12,708 nt of DNA from Gammaproteobacteria bacterium (GCA_024511395.1 JANELJ010000027.1:1-12708), one strand, 5' to 3'. Counted from the stretch's first letter, positions 1-9,858 are shown. The notes: a model not told the origin generated them from the letters alone. Made by a program: numbers and translations.

Positions 1-58
1 ATTAACTCCCACTAGAGAGATGGCATCTGGTGCAAAAGATGAATGCTCTGTGCCGTTT
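1..58 (-). other. rpoC downstream spacer, probable leader of next gene
   Basis: This stretch follows the rpoC stop codon. No hairpin followed by a T-run is visible on the minus strand, so rpoC transcription probably continues past the window edge. On the minus strand the last bases read GGGAG (positions 10 to 6) followed by TTAAT at the edge, which looks like a ribosome binding site with the start codon just outside the window. In many gammaproteobacteria rpsL (ribosomal protein S12) follows rpoC; that identity is inference from gene order only. Confidence 0.4.
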
Positions 59-3000
59 TTAGGCGTCTAGCTTGCTCATCTCTGACTGCATCTGATAACG
101 CTCTTTATCCTTCTGTCTGCGCTTACGACGTTCTTTATGGAAGGTCAGACCGGTACCGGCAGGTATCAGACGACCGACAATGACGTTTTCTTTCAGACCG
201 CGCAGATCATCCACCTTGCCGCTGACAGATGCTTCTGTCAGTACCCGGGTGGTTTCCTGGAAGGACGCTGCAGAAATAAAGGACTCTGTTGCCAGAGAAG
301 CCTTGGTAATACCCAACAGCAGTCTTTCGAATGTTGCTGGCAGTTTACCTTCTTTTTCTACCCGTTCGTTTTCTTCAATAATAGCTGCAAATTCAACCTG
401 TTCACCCTTAATAAAGTTGGTGTCACCGGGGTTAAGAATTTCAGCACGTTTAATCATCTGACGGATAATGACTTCAATATGCTTGTCATTAATTTTTACA
501 CCCTGCAGACGATAAACTTCCTGTACTTCATTAACAATGTAGTTAGCCAGTTCCTGTTCGCCTTTCAGACGCAGGATATCATGCGGATTGGGTGCGCCAT
601 CGGAAATAACCTCACCCTTTTCTACCGATTCACCTTCAAATACATTAATGTGACGCCACTTGGGCAGCAGTTCTTCGTATGGCTTGCCTTCCTTAGGCGT
701 AATCACCAGACGCTGCTTACCTTTGGTCTCTTTACCAAAGCTGACCACACCGGAAATTTCCGCCAGAATGGAAGATTCCTTGGGTTTTCTGGCTTCAAAC
801 AGATCCGCAACCCGTGGCAGACCACCGGTAATATCCTTGGTCTTGGAGGATTCCTGAGGAATACGGGCAACTGCATCACCAACCATTACGGTATCACCAT
901 CGGCGTGGTTTACAATCGCGCCGGCAGGTAAAGCATACTGTGCTGGAATGTCAGTGCCGACAATATTCAGATCATTACCGTCCGTATCAATCAGTTTAAC
1001 CATTGGACGCAGGTCTTTGGCACTGCCGCTGCGCTGCTTGGGATCAATAACCACCAAGGAACTCAGACCGGTAATCGCATCAGTTTCCTTATTAACCGTG
1101 ACCCCATCAATAAAGTCAATAAACTTGACCACACCGGCCACTTCAGTAATAACCGGATGGGTATGTGGATCCCAAGTGGCAATCACATCACCGCCTTTGG
1201 CTTCAGAACCATCGGTAACCGTCAGCACCGCACCATAAGGCACTTTATAACGTTCACGTTCACGGCCATGGGTATCGACCACGGTCAGTTCACCAGAACG
1301 GGAAACCGCCACGATATTGCCGTTTTCCTGGGTCACTGTCTTGATATTATGCAAACGGATAGTACCGCTGGTCTTAATTTCAATACTGCTCACCGACGCG
1401 GAACGAGAAGCTGCACCACCAATGTGGAAGGTACGCATGGTCAGCTGGGTACCGGGTTCACCAATAGACTGGGCTGCAATAACACCGACTGCTTCACCCA
1501 TATTGATCTTGTGCCCGCGGGCCAGATCACGACCATAACAGGTGGCACAGATACCAAAGCGGGTTTCACAGGAAATGGGTGAGCGAACCTTCATATGATC
1601 CACACCCAGTTCATCCAGTTGTTCACACCAGGCTTCATCCAGCAGAGTGCCCTTGGGAATAATTACTTCATCGCTGTTGGCCTTGATAACATCTTCAGCC
1701 ACAATACGACCCAACACTCTTTCACGTAAGGGTTCAACAACATCACCACCTTCAATCAGTGACTGAACCATAACACCCTGTTCGGTTCCGCAGTCGTCTT
1801 CAACCACGACCAGATCCTGGGCAACGTCTACCAGACGACGAGTCAGGTAACCGGAGTTTGCAGTTTTCAGTGCGGTATCGGCCAGACCTTTACGAGCACC
1901 GTGAGTAGAAATAAAGTACTGCAGTACGCTCAGACCTTCACGGAAATTTGCTGTAATCGGCGTTTCAATAATGGAACCGTCCGGCTTAGCCATCAGACCA
2001 CGCATACCGGCAAGCTGTCTGATCTGGGCGGCACTACCACGAGCACCGGAGTCAGCCATCATATAGACCGAATTAAAGGAGGTCTGTTTAATCACATCAC
2101 CTTTATTTGGAATGGTATCCTTAATATCATCAGGTACGATGTCTTTTAAGGGTTTACCGGACACTGGAGAAGTCGGAACATAATCAATTTCAATTTCATC
2201 AAATTCCAGGATTTCCATCATGGCCTTGGCGACTTCCTCATTGGCATGAGACCAGATATCAATTACCTTATTATAGCGTTCACCATTAGTAACCAGACCG
2301 GATTCATACTGTTCCTGGATTTCCTGAACTTCTTTTTCCGCTTTTTCAATAATGGTGTACTTCGCTTCCGGGATCACCATATCGTTGACACCAAAAGAGG
2401 CACCGGAACGAGCCGCATAAGAAAAACCTGTGTACATCAGCTGGTCAGCAAAAATAACGGTTTCTTTCAGACCGACTTCACGGTAGCAGGCGTTAATTAA
2501 GGCAGAAATGGATTTTTTGGTTAAATCCTTGTTCATTAAATCAAAGCTTAAACCAGGTGCCAGGATTTTGGATAAAATGGAACGGCCTACCGTAGTATCC
2601 ACTACGCGGCTGTGTTCAACCAGTTCACCATTCTCATCTTTCAGATATTCGGTAATACGAGTTTTAACCTTGGCATGTAATACCGCATTGCCGGTTTCAA
2701 AGGCACGTTCCGCTTCCATGGCATCGGCAAACATCATGCCTTCACCTTTGGAGTTGATCAGCTCACGGGTCATATAGTAAAGCCCCAGTACCACGTCCTG
2801 AGAAGGTACAATAATAGGCTCACCATTGGCCGGTGACAGAATATTATTGGAGGCCATCATCAGGGAACGGGCTTCCAGCTGCGCTTCAATAGACAGTGGA
2901 ATATGCACGGCCATCTGGTCACCGTCAAAGTCAGCATTAAAGGCAGTACAGACCAGCGGATGCAGCTGAATGGCTTTACCTTCAATCAGTACTGGTTCAA

Positions 3001-4309
3001 AAGCCTGAATACCCAGACGGTGCAGGGTTGGTGCACGGTTAAGCATAACCGGATGTTCACGAATGACTTCTTCCAGGATATCCCAGACTTCCGGGCCTTC
3101 CCGTTCTACCATTTTCTTGGCGGCTTTAATGGTGGTTGCCAGGCCGCGTAATTCCAGCTTGCTGAAAATAAAGGGCTTGAATAATTCCAGCGCCATTTTC
3201 TTGGGCAGACCGCACTGATGCAGACGCAGAGTCGGGCCAACCACAATAACGGAACGACCAGAGTAATCTACCCGTTTACCCAGCAGGTTCTGACGGAAAC
3301 GACCCTGCTTACCCTTGATCATATCAGCCAGGGATTTCAGTGGACGCTTGTTGGAACCGGTAATGGCACGACCGCGACGACCGTTATCCAGCAGGGCATC
3401 AACAGACTCCTGCAGCATACGCTTTTCATTACGGACAATAATATCCGGCGCATTAAGTTCTAATAAACGCTTCAGACGGTTATTACGGTTAATGACACGA
3501 CGATATAAATCGTTCAGATCAGAGGTGGCAAAACGACCGCCTTCCAGAGGCACCAAGGGGCGTAAATCCGGCGGCAGAACCGGCAGAATGGTCATAACCA
3601 TCCATTCAGGCAGGTTGTTGGAATCATTAAAGGCTTCCAGCAGCTTCAGGCGCTTAGAAAATTTCTTTAACTTGGTTTCTGATTCGGTACCCGCCATTTC
3701 TTCACGGATATGCGCGATTTCCTTGGTGATATTGATGGATTTCAGCAGTTCACGTACCGCTTCAGCACCCATACGGGCATCAAAATCATCACCGTATTCT
3801 TCAATCGCATCCAAGTATTGTTCATCAGATAAAATCTGGTTTTTCTCCAGAGTGGTCATACCGGGATCAATGACCACAAAGGCTTCAAAATACAGTACCC
3901 GCTCAATATCACGCAGAGTCATATCCAGCAGCAGCCCCATACGGGAAGGCAGTGATTTTAAATACCAGATGTGGGCTACCGGACTGGCCAGATCAATGTG
4001 ACCCATACGATCACGACGAACCTTAGACTGGGTGACTTCTACACCACATTTTTCACAGATAACACCGCGGTGCTTAAGGCGCTTGTATTTACCACACAAG
4101 CATTCGTAATCCTTAACAGGTCCGAAGATCTTGGCACAGAACAGGCCGTCTCTTTCCGGCTTGAAGGTACGATAATTAATGGTTTCGGGTTTTTTAACCT
4201 CACCATATGACCAGGATTTAATCTTGGCGGGTGAAGCTAGTCCTATACGGATGGCGTCAAAATCATCGAATTGATTTTGTTGTTTTATGAGATTTAATAA
4301 ATCTTTCAA
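59..4309 (-). CDS. rpoC: DNA-directed RNA polymerase subunit beta'
   Basis: Largest subunit of RNA polymerase; with beta it forms the active-site cleft. The protein is 1416 residues (E. coli 1407). Visible: N-terminal zinc site C70, C72, C85, C88; the catalytic magnesium motif NADFDGDQ with D460, D462 and D464; a second zinc site C840, C914, C921, C924; and the trigger-loop residues M958, R959 and H962. The long domain after residue 970 matches the sequence insertion within the trigger loop typical of gammaproteobacteria. Numbering equals E. coli up to about residue 700, then is offset by 26 because of an insertion at about 701-743. The C-terminus is basic ([14 protein letters not shown]) rather than the E. 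coli type tail. The start codon is TTG (CAA at 4307-4309). It is supported by an AGAGGA ribosome binding site 7 nt upstream and by the family N-terminus MKDLL; E. coli uses GTG here. It lies 129 nt after rpoB and is surely cotranscribed with it. Confidence 0.99.
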   Translation of the reverse strand: MKDLLNLIKQQNQFDDFDAIRIGLASPAKIKSWSYGEVKKPETINYRTFKPERDGLFCAKIFGPVKDYECLCGKYKRLKHRGVICEKCGVEVTQSKVRRDRMGHIDLASPVAHIWYLKSLPSRMGLLLDMTLRDIERVLYFEAFVVIDPGMTTLEKNQILSDEQYLDAIEEYGDDFDARMGAEAVRELLKSINITKEIAHIREEMAGTESETKLKKFSKRLKLLEAFNDSNNLPEWMVMTILPVLPPDLRPLVPLEGGRFATSDLNDLYRRVINRNNRLKRLLELNAPDIIVRNEKRMLQESVDALLDNGRRGRAITGSNKRPLKSLADMIKGKQGRFRQNLLGKRVDYSGRSVIVVGPTLRLHQCGLPKKMALELFKPFIFSKLELRGLATTIKAAKKMVEREGPEVWDILEEVIREHPVMLNRAPTLHRLGIQAFEPVLIEGKAIQLHPLVCTAFNADFDGDQMAVHIPLSIEAQLEARSLMMASNNILSPANGEPIIVPSQDVVLGLYYMTRELINSKGEGMMFADAMEAERAFETGNAVLHAKVKTRITEYLKDENGELVEHSRVVDTTVGRSILSKILAPGLSFDLMNKDLTKKSISALINACYREVGLKETVIFADQLMYTGFSYAARSGASFGVNDMVIPEAKYTIIEKAEKEVQEIQEQYESGLVTNGERYNKVIDIWSHANEEVAKAMMEILEFDEIEIDYVPTSPVSGKPLKDIVPDDIKDTIPNKGDVIKQTSFNSVYMMADSGARGSAAQIRQLAGMRGLMAKPDGSIIETPITANFREGLSVLQYFISTHGARKGLADTALKTANSGYLTRRLVDVAQDLVVVEDDCGTEQGVMVQSLIEGGDVVEPLRERVLGRIVAEDVIKANSDEVIIPKGTLLDEAWCEQLDELGVDHMKVRSPISCETRFGICATCYGRDLARGHKINMGEAVGVIAAQSIGEPGTQLTMRTFHIGGAASRSASVSSIEIKTSGTIRLHNIKTVTQENGNIVAVSRSGELTVVDTHGRERERYKVPYGAVLTVTDGSEAKGGDVIATWDPHTHPVITEVAGVVKFIDFIDGVTVNKETDAITGLSSLVVIDPKQRSGSAKDLRPMVKLIDTDGNDLNIVGTDIPAQYALPAGAIVNHADGDTVMVGDAVARIPQESSKTKDITGGLPRVADLFEARKPKESSILAEISGVVSFGKETKGKQRLVITPKEGKPYEELLPKWRHINVFEGESVEKGEVISDGAPNPHDILRLKGEQELANYIVNEVQEVYRLQGVKINDKHIEVIIRQMIKRAEILNPGDTNFIKGEQVEFAAIIEENERVEKEGKLPATFERLLLGITKASLATESFISAASFQETTRVLTEASVSGKVDDLRGLKENVIVGRLIPAGTGLTFHKERRKRRQKDKERYQMQSEMSKLDA

Positions 4310-4337
4310 CTTGGTATCCTCTAGTGATGCGCCATGT

Positions 4338-4371
4338 GAGGGGGGCTTAATAGCGCCCCTCGGAATTTTTT
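4338..4371 (+). terminator. terminator-like hairpin on the antisense strand between rpoB and rpoC
   Basis: Read on the plus strand, GAGGGGGGC (4338-4346) and GCGCCCCTC (4353-4361) form a nine-position stem with one G-G mismatch and a six-base loop TTAATA, followed by GGAA and six T (4366-4371). This has the shape of an intrinsic terminator for plus-strand transcription, although the T-run begins four bases after the stem. No plus-strand gene is present, so it would only stop antisense RNA. In the rpoC direction the hairpin has no T-run after it and lies 28 nt before the rpoC start, where it may instead affect mRNA stability or translation. Confidence 0.35.
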
Positions 4372-4382
4372 GGTTCAGAATG

Positions 4383-4428
4383 TCTTTAGTCGATTTTGAG
4401 CATTCAGCGTTCAGAAAAAGACTAAAGA
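4383..4428 (-). repeat. stem-loop in rpoB-rpoC spacer
   Basis: A perfect 9-bp inverted repeat, TCTTTAGTC (4383-4391) and GACTAAAGA (4420-4428), encloses 28 nt just after the rpoB stop codon. The octamer GTTCAGAA occurs at 4373-4380 and again at 4409-4416. No T-run follows on the minus strand, so it is not a terminator. It could be a processing or stability element between the two cistrons; function unknown. Confidence 0.4.
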
Positions 4429-4438
4429 GCTTCTGTGG

Positions 4439-7400
4439 TTAGTCGACCTGTTCCAGTTCGATGTCTATGCCGAGGGCTCGTATTTCTTTTAGAAGTACGT
4501 TAAAGGACTCGGGCATGCCGGTATCGATGCGGTGGTCGCCGTCGACGATGTTTTTGTACATTCTGGTACGGCCGGCTACGTCATCGGATTTGACTGTCAG
4601 CATTTCCTGCAATGTATAAGCAGCACCATAAGCTTCCAGTGCCCAGACTTCCATTTCTCCGAAGCGCTGACCACCGAACTGAGCCTTACCACCTAACGGC
4701 TGCTGGGTTACCAGGCTGTATGGGCCGGTAGAACGGGCGTGCATCTTGTCATCTACCAGGTGGTTCAGTTTCAGCATATACATATAACCGACGGTGACCG
4801 GACGGTCAAACTTGTCTCCGGTACGGCCATCATACAGGGTGGACTGACCGGACTCATCATTACCGCCGAGTTTCAGCAGGCGTTTAATTTCGCTTTCTGC
4901 AGCACCATCAAATACCGGGGTCGCCATGGGCACACCGGCTTTCAGGTTACCTGCCAGCTCTATGATTTCTGCATCATTCAGACTGTCGAGATCTTCCTTG
5001 GTACCGGCACTCTTGTTATAGACTTCATCCAGGAATAAGCGTAATTCCTTAACTTTTTCAGCTTCTTCTGCTTTTTGCTGCAGGATGTCACCAATTTTTA
5101 GTCCCAGGCCACGTGCTGCCCAGCCCAGGTGCGTTTCAAGAACCTGTCCGACATTCATTCGAGAGGGTACACCCAGTGGATTCAGTACGATATCCACGGT
5201 ACGGCCATCTTCCAGGTATGGCATATCTTCAACGGTAACAATGGTGGAAATAACACCCTTGTTACCATGACGTCCTGCCATTTTATCACCTGGCTGAATA
5301 CGGCGTTTAACGGCCATATAGACCTTAACCATTTTCAGTACGCCAGGAGCCAGATCATCACCAGCTACAATCTTCTTACGCTTTTCTTCGTACTGTTCGT
5401 CAAAGTCGGTACGGGCATGTTCGAGCTGTTCAGCCAGTTTGCCCAGCTGTTCTTGCTTGTCGGTATCACGCAGCGTAATATCAAACCACTTGCTACGCTG
5501 TTCCAGACCTTCCAGCAGCTCTTTAGTGACCTTGTCACCGGCTTTCATACCTAGACCACCGTCAACCACTTCTCCGACAATCAGACGTTCAACACGGCTG
5601 TAGGTATCTTCTTCTACAATCCGGTACTGGTCGTTCATATCCTTACGTACCGCTGCCAGTGCATCTTCCTCAATGGAACGGGCACGAGCATCTTTTTCCA
5701 GTCCGTTACGGGTAAAGACCTGCACATCAATAATGGTACCGACCTTGCTGCCGGATACTCTTAATGAAGTGTCTTTAACATCGGAGGCTTTTTCACCGAA
5801 AATGGCTCTCAGTAATTTTTCTTCCGGTGTTAACTGGGTTTCACCTTTAGGAGTCACCTTACCAACCAGAATATCACCGCCTTTGACTTCAGCACCGATA
5901 TAAACAATACCGGACTCGTCCAGCTTGGCCAGTGCCGATTCACCGACATTGGGAATATCTGAGGTAATTTCTTCAGAACCCAGCTTAGTATCACGGGCAA
6001 TACAGGTCAGTTCTTCAATATGAATGGTGGTAAAACGATCTTCGTCTACCATCCGTTCGGATACCAGAATGGAATCCTCAAAGTTGTAACCATTCCAGGG
6101 CATAAAGGCAATCATCATATTCTGCCCCAGAGCCAGTTCACCTAGGTCAGTGGATGGACCGTCAGCAATCACATCGCCGCGGGCAATAATATTGCCTTCC
6201 TGAACCAGTGGCCGCTGGTTTATACAGGTGTTCTGGTTAGAACGGGTGTACTTGGTCAGGTTGTAGATATCAACACCGGATTCACCTGGCAGGGTTTCAT
6301 CATCATTAACACGAATAACGATACGAGATGCATCCACCTTGTCAATAATACCGCCGCGTTTAGCTACAGTGGCCACACCGGAATCTTTCGCTACAGTGCG
6401 CTCCATGCCGGTACCAACCAGCGGCTTATCCGCTTTCAATGTGGGTACAGCCTGACGCTGCATATTGGAACCCATTAAGGCCCGGTTAGCATCATCATGT
6501 TCCAGGAAGGGGATCATGGAAGCCGCAACCGAGACAATCTGTCTGGGCGATACATCCATATAGTCCACTTTTTCCGGCGGTTGGGTGCCAAATTCATTTA
6601 AGTGACGGCAGTTAACCATTGGGTCAGTCAGTTTGCCGTTTTCATCCACCGTAGCATTAGCCTGTGCAATAACAAATTCTGCTTTGTCAATGGCTGACAG
6701 GTAGTCTACCTGATCGGTAACATGGCCATCCACAATCTTACGATAAGGGGATTCCAGGAAGCCATAGTCATTGGTACGAGCATAAACGGCCAGCGAGTTA
6801 ATCAGACCAATATTGGGTCCTTCAGGCGTTTCAATAGGACAGACACGACCATAGTGAGTCGGATGCACGTCACGTACCTCAAAACCGGCGCGTTCACGGG
6901 TCAGACCACCAGGGCCTAATGCGGAAACACGGCGTTTATGGGTAATTTCTGATAAGGGATTGTTCTGATCCATAAACTGGGATAGCTGACTGGAACTGAA
7001 AAATTCCTTAATCGCTGCAGAAACCGGCTTGGCATTAATTAATTCCTGAGGCATCAGGTTATCGGCTTCAGCCAGTGTCAGACGCTCTTTTACTGCGCGC
7101 TCAACCCGAACCAGACCAACACGGAACTGGTTTTCTGCCATTTCACCCACGCTGCGCACACGACGGTTGCCCAGGTGATCGATATCATCCACAACACCTT
7201 TGCCGTTTTTAATGTCCAGCAGAGTTTTAATGACGGCAATAATATCTTCATTGGATAAAGTACCCGGGCCTGTCAGATCTTCACGGCCGATACGGCGGTT
7301 GAACTTCATACGTCCAACGGCAGACAGGTCATAACGCTCTTCTGTAAAGAACAGGTTATTAAACAGGGCTTCTGCGGCTTCTTTGGTTGGTGGCTCGCCA

Positions 7401-8533
7401 GGACGCATCATACGGTAGATTTCTACCTGTGCTTCCAGCTGCGTGGTTGAATTGTCAATACGCAGAGTATCAGAAATATAAGGACCGGCATCCAGTTCAT
7501 TAGTGTACAGGGTCTGGATTTCTTTAATACCGGCATTAAGCAGTTTTTCTATAATTTCTTCAGTAATTTCATCATTGGCATTGACGATAATTTCTCCGGT
7601 TTCAGGATCCACTATGTTTTTAGCCAGCGCTTTACCATGCAGCAGTTCCAGCGGCATGTCGATGTATTTCATTTTGGTCTTTTCAATCTGGCGTACATGA
7701 CGTGCAGTCACACGACGACCGGCTTCGACGATAACATTACTCTTGTCATCTTTAATGTCAAAGTTAAAGGTTTCACCGCGCATTCTTTCAGAAACCAGTT
7801 TCAGTTCAGCCGTCTCGGCACTGATTTTGAAATCATCAAAATCAAAAAACATCTCAAGGATCTGTTCGGTATCATAACCTAGGGCACGTAATATAATGGT
7901 GGCGGGTAATTTACGAAAACGGTCAATACGTACAAAGACATTGTCTTTTGGATCAAATTCAAAATCCAGCCAGGAACCACGGTATGGAATGACCCGGGCA
8001 TTAAAGAGTAACTTACCGGAAGAGTGAGTTTTACCCTTATCATGATCAAAAAACACCCCGGGACTTCTGTGCAGCTGGGAAACGATAACCCGTTCTGTAC
8101 CATTAATAATAAAGGTACCAGTTTCTGTCATCAGGGGTATTTCACCCATAAAGACTTCCTGTTCACGGATGTCCTTAACCTTTTTCTTAGCACTGGAGTC
8201 TCTATCATAAATGACCAGGCGCAGCTTGACTCTTAAGGGAGCCGAGTAGGTTACACCACGGGTGCGACATTCTCTTTCATCAAAGGCGGGTTTACCCAGA
8301 CGATAGCTGATGTATTCCAGGCTGGCACTGCCATTAAAACTGACAATTGGAAAAACGGATTTGAAAGTACCTTCCAGACCAACTTCACGGCGGCCTTCAG
8401 GGTTTGCTTCTGCTTGTAAAAAGTTACGGAATGAATCGAGTTGTATTGCCAGTAAGTAAGGAACTTCCATTACCGATTTAGAAGCTCCAAAATCCTTACG
8501 AATACGTTTTTTTTCTGTAAATGAATAGGCCAT
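4439..8533 (-). CDS. rpoB: DNA-directed RNA polymerase subunit beta
   Basis: Second-largest RNA polymerase subunit, forming one pincer of the cleft and the rifampicin pocket. It is 1364 residues (E. coli 1342), starting [15 protein letters not shown] and ending ELEQVD. The rifampicin region at about residues 514-540 contains [11 protein letters not shown] and THKRRVSAL. The E. coli-equivalent positions D516 (here D522), H526 (H532) and S531 (S537) carry the usual residues, so no classical resistance change is seen. The strictly conserved block [12 protein letters not shown], with the two active-site lysines, is present near the C-terminal third. Both lineage insertions (about 230-350, and the coiled-coil region with [20 protein letters not shown]) are present. 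The start is ATG at 8531-8533; the ribosome binding site is weak (CGGGAAAATAA). It follows rplL by 297 nt. Confidence 0.99.
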   Translation of the reverse strand: MAYSFTEKKRIRKDFGASKSVMEVPYLLAIQLDSFRNFLQAEANPEGRREVGLEGTFKSVFPIVSFNGSASLEYISYRLGKPAFDERECRTRGVTYSAPLRVKLRLVIYDRDSSAKKKVKDIREQEVFMGEIPLMTETGTFIINGTERVIVSQLHRSPGVFFDHDKGKTHSSGKLLFNARVIPYRGSWLDFEFDPKDNVFVRIDRFRKLPATIILRALGYDTEQILEMFFDFDDFKISAETAELKLVSERMRGETFNFDIKDDKSNVIVEAGRRVTARHVRQIEKTKMKYIDMPLELLHGKALAKNIVDPETGEIIVNANDEITEEIIEKLLNAGIKEIQTLYTNELDAGPYISDTLRIDNSTTQLEAQVEIYRMMRPGEPPTKEAAEALFNNLFFTEERYDLSAVGRMKFNRRIGREDLTGPGTLSNEDIIAVIKTLLDIKNGKGVVDDIDHLGNRRVRSVGEMAENQFRVGLVRVERAVKERLTLAEADNLMPQELINAKPVSAAIKEFFSSSQLSQFMDQNNPLSEITHKRRVSALGPGGLTRERAGFEVRDVHPTHYGRVCPIETPEGPNIGLINSLAVYARTNDYGFLESPYRKIVDGHVTDQVDYLSAIDKAEFVIAQANATVDENGKLTDPMVNCRHLNEFGTQPPEKVDYMDVSPRQIVSVAASMIPFLEHDDANRALMGSNMQRQAVPTLKADKPLVGTGMERTVAKDSGVATVAKRGGIIDKVDASRIVIRVNDDETLPGESGVDIYNLTKYTRSNQNTCINQRPLVQEGNIIARGDVIADGPSTDLGELALGQNMMIAFMPWNGYNFEDSILVSERMVDEDRFTTIHIEELTCIARDTKLGSEEITSDIPNVGESALAKLDESGIVYIGAEVKGGDILVGKVTPKGETQLTPEEKLLRAIFGEKASDVKDTSLRVSGSKVGTIIDVQVFTRNGLEKDARARSIEEDALAAVRKDMNDQYRIVEEDTYSRVERLIVGEVVDGGLGMKAGDKVTKELLEGLEQRSKWFDITLRDTDKQEQLGKLAEQLEHARTDFDEQYEEKRKKIVAGDDLAPGVLKMVKVYMAVKRRIQPGDKMAGRHGNKGVISTIVTVEDMPYLEDGRTVDIVLNPLGVPSRMNVGQVLETHLGWAARGLGLKIGDILQQKAEEAEKVKELRLFLDEVYNKSAGTKEDLDSLNDAEIIELAGNLKAGVPMATPVFDGAAESEIKRLLKLGGNDESGQSTLYDGRTGDKFDRPVTVGYMYMLKLNHLVDDKMHARSTGPYSLVTQQPLGGKAQFGGQRFGEMEVWALEAYGAAYTLQEMLTVKSDDVAGRTRMYKNIVDGDHRIDTGMPESFNVLLKEIRALGIDIELEQVD

Positions 8534-8737
8534 TTATTTTCCCGAGCAATCTCTGTAAAAAATACCAAGCTGCATTGTGATTATTCACTGCAACCAATAT
8601 GAACTTTAAGCAGGGCTAAAGCAAGTTGACCCCTATCGAGTTATTTCAACTATTCACCCTGTATAATTTCAAAGAAATTAACAAGATACATAATTAAAAC
8701 GTCTTTACTTTCTAACTACTAATTTCAACTGTTTTAG
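8534..8737 (-). other. AT-rich rpoB leader
   Basis: About 200 nt of AT-rich sequence between the hairpin pair and the rpoB start. I see no convincing sigma-70 promoter: a TTGTTA and a TATACA occur on the minus strand but only 13 nt apart. A 13-codon open frame (8534-8575) starts with ATG and its TAA abuts the rpoB ATG exactly, but it has no clear ribosome binding site. By analogy with E. coli, rpoB is reached by readthrough from the ribosomal protein genes. Confidence 0.4.
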
Positions 8738-8783
8738 AAACGGAAACTGGCCGGTGATCTAAACCACCGGCCAGTTTCCGTTT
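8738..8783 (-). promoter_or_regulatory. perfect 19-bp hairpin, probable attenuator or RNase III site
   Basis: Arms 8738-8756 and 8765-8783 are perfectly complementary over 19 bp, with an 8-nt loop; the core is GGCCGGTG/CACCGGCC. In the rpoB direction the stem is followed by only a few T then CTAAAAC, so it is a poor intrinsic terminator. In E. coli the rplL-rpoB spacer holds a partial terminator and an RNase III cut site that lower rpoBC expression relative to the ribosomal proteins. Position and the long uninterrupted duplex suggest this hairpin plays that part; that is inference. Confidence 0.6.
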
Positions 8784-8818
8784 TATCGCCCCGCTACTTA
8801 AAGTAGCGGGGCGATAAA
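8782..8818 (-). promoter_or_regulatory. perfect 17-18-bp hairpin directly after rplL
   Basis: Arms 8782-8799 and 8801-8818 are fully complementary around a single central base, giving a 17-bp stem with a three-base loop; the core is CGCCCCGCTACTT. It starts 13 nt after the rplL stop codon and overlaps the next hairpin by two bases. No T-run follows in either direction, so it is more likely a 3'-end stabiliser, attenuator part or RNase III substrate than a simple terminator. Confidence 0.6.
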
Positions 8819-8831
8819 GATACGCTCTGTC

Positions 8832-9209
8832 TTACTTAAGTTCGACAGATGCACCCGCTTCTTCAAGCTGCTTTTTGATGTCTTCAGCTTCAGCCTTGTC
8901 AACACCTTCTTTAACAGGTGCAGGAGCGCCGTCAACAACACCCTTAGCTTCTTTCAGACCCAGACCAGTAATCGCACGAACAGCCTTGATGACGTTTACT
9001 TTCTTGTCACCCGCAGCAGTCAGGATTACATCAAATTCAGTCTGTTCAGCAACAGCACCGCCAGCATCACCAGCTGCCGCAGGAGCAGCAGCTACTGCAG
9101 CGGCAGCAGATACGCCAAATTTTTCTTCCATTGCTTCAACCAGTTCAACAACTTCCATTACGGTCATATTAGCAATTGCTTCTAACATTTCGTCTTTAGT
9201 TACAGCCAT
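8832..9209 (-). CDS. rplL: 50S ribosomal protein L7/L12
   Basis: Flexible stalk protein of the large ribosomal subunit; its dimers dock on L10 and recruit the GTPase factors EF-Tu, EF-G and IF2. It is 125 residues (E. coli 121). The N-terminal dimer and L10-binding helices occupy about 1-33 ([18 protein letters not shown]). An Ala-rich hinge follows at about 34-56, slightly long. The C-terminal factor-binding domain spans 57-125, with GLGLKEAK at 82-89. I chose ATG at 9207-9209 (MAVTKDEM) because it has GGAG six bases upstream and matches the family start. A four-codon-longer frame beginning with TTG at 9219-9221 would overlap that ribosome binding site and is rejected. The gene lies 121 nt after rplJ and is normally made in several-fold excess over L10. 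Confidence 0.98.
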   Translation of the reverse strand: MAVTKDEMLEAIANMTVMEVVELVEAMEEKFGVSAAAAVAAAPAAAGDAGGAVAEQTEFDVILTAAGDKKVNVIKAVRAITGLGLKEAKGVVDGAPAPVKEGVDKAEAEDIKKQLEEAGASVELK

Positions 9210-9230
9210 TTTTAACTCCAAAATTTTTTT

Positions 9231-9280
9231 GATTATTGCGCATTGCTGATTCTTAAAAAAACAGGTCTCGCTGAATAATC
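9231..9280 (-). repeat. stem-loop before the rplL ribosome binding site
   Basis: GATTATT (9231-9237) and AATAATC (9274-9280) are complementary over 7 bp, extended by GCG/CGC after a 2-nt bulge, with an internal run of T on the RNA strand. It ends about 21 nt before the rplL start. No gene is present in the rest of the rplJ-rplL spacer (9210-9330). It may influence rplL translation or processing, but it is AT-rich and of modest stability. Confidence 0.3.
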
Positions 9281-9282
9281 GA

Positions 9283-9297
9283 TTGGTTTACCATTAA
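9283..9297. repeat. 15-nt inverted repeat, copy in rplJ-rplL spacer
   Basis: TTGGTTTACCATTAA on the plus strand. The exact reverse complement lies at 10129-10143 in the rplJ leader. In the shared transcript the two segments are therefore perfectly complementary over 15 nt. The element is itself a partial dyad (TGGT-TT-ACCA), so a DNA- or protein-binding role is also possible. Confidence 0.6.
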
Positions 9298-9330
9298 TAA
9301 TTTAATCTTTCGTAGTGCCAAGCTAACTGC

Positions 9331-9858
9331 TTAACCTGCTTCTTTCTGATCACGGACAGCCGCGACAGTACGAACCAGTTTAGCGTGTGGCTCTGCCAGA
9401 GTACGAACAAATTTCGTAACAGGTGCTTTCATAACAGACATCAGCATACTAATGGCCTGATCTTTAGTAGGCATTTTAGCAAGCGTCTTAACGTCTTCAG
9501 GGGACATTAATTTACCACCTACAGAAACGATTTTGACCTGAAGCTTGTCATTGTCTTTCATGAAATCAACGATAACACGACCTGCTGCACCTGGATCTTC
9601 TTCTGAAAAAGCCAGAACCAGAGAACCTGTCAGGTCATCTTTGATACATTCGAAATCGGTTCCCTCAACAGCACGTCTTGCCAAGGTGTTTTTAACAACA
9701 CGCAGATAAACGCCGTCCGCACGAGCTTTCGCGCGTAATTCGTTCATATCGTTTGCATCAACACCCTGATAATCGGCACCTACGACAGAGTGTGCTTCAG
9801 CGGCAACCGCAGCAACTTCTGCTACAATCGCTTTTTTACCTTCAATAGATAAAGCCAC
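9331..9858 (-). CDS. rplJ: 50S ribosomal protein L10
   Basis: Anchors the L7/L12 dimers to 23S rRNA at the base of the stalk; with L7/L12 it also represses its own mRNA. It is 175 residues (E. coli 165). The N-terminal rRNA-binding domain includes YLRVVKNTLARRAVEGT (about 51-67). The C-terminal helix carries a tandem repeat, KFVRTLAEPHA (149-159) then KLVRTVAAVRD (160-170), where E. coli has one copy; this accounts for the extra ten residues. The start is GTG (CAC at 9856-9858), seven bases after a strong AGAGGTGA ribosome binding site and matching the family start MALSIEGKKAIVAEV. It follows rplA by 295 nt of structured leader. In E. coli this leader is the site of autoregulation, and rplL translation is linked to that of rplJ. 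Confidence 0.98.
   Translation of the reverse strand: MALSIEGKKAIVAEVAAVAAEAHSVVGADYQGVDANDMNELRAKARADGVYLRVVKNTLARRAVEGTDFECIKDDLTGSLVLAFSEEDPGAAGRVIVDFMKDNDKLQVKIVSVGGKLMSPEDVKTLAKMPTKDQAISMLMSVMKAPVTKFVRTLAEPHAKLVRTVAAVRDQKEAG

Noticed and set aside
19..29. Short palindrome AGATGGCATCT downstream of rpoC
   Set aside because: Five-bp arms around one base cannot form a useful hairpin and there is no T-run; not a terminator.
137..931. 264-residue open frame on the plus strand opposite rpoC
   Set aside because: It lies entirely within rpoC on the opposite strand, has no recognisable domain, and is Phe/Asn/Thr-rich as expected from reading rpoC codons in reverse.
3315..4001. 228-residue open frame on the plus strand opposite the rpoC 5' part
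   Set aside because: Ser/Arg-rich shadow of strongly conserved rpoC sequence; no ribosome binding site context or family resemblance.
7879..8103. 74-residue minus-strand frame inside rpoB
   Set aside because: Out-of-frame shadow within the conserved rpoB N-terminal region.
8660..8700. Internal rpoB promoter from TTGTTA and TATACA
   Set aside because: The hexamers are only 13 nt apart, too short for a sigma-70 promoter.
9207..9221. Longer rplL start giving four extra residues
   Set aside because: It would use TTG and overlap the GGAG ribosome binding site of the ATG start, which matches the family N-terminus.
8875..9249. 124-residue plus-strand frame opposite rplL
   Set aside because: Ser/Ala/Thr-rich reverse reading of the Ala-rich L7/L12 gene.
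9250..9262. T-run in the rplJ-rplL spacer as a terminator
   Set aside because: Seven T follow no GC-rich stem on the minus strand, and rplL must be transcribed through.
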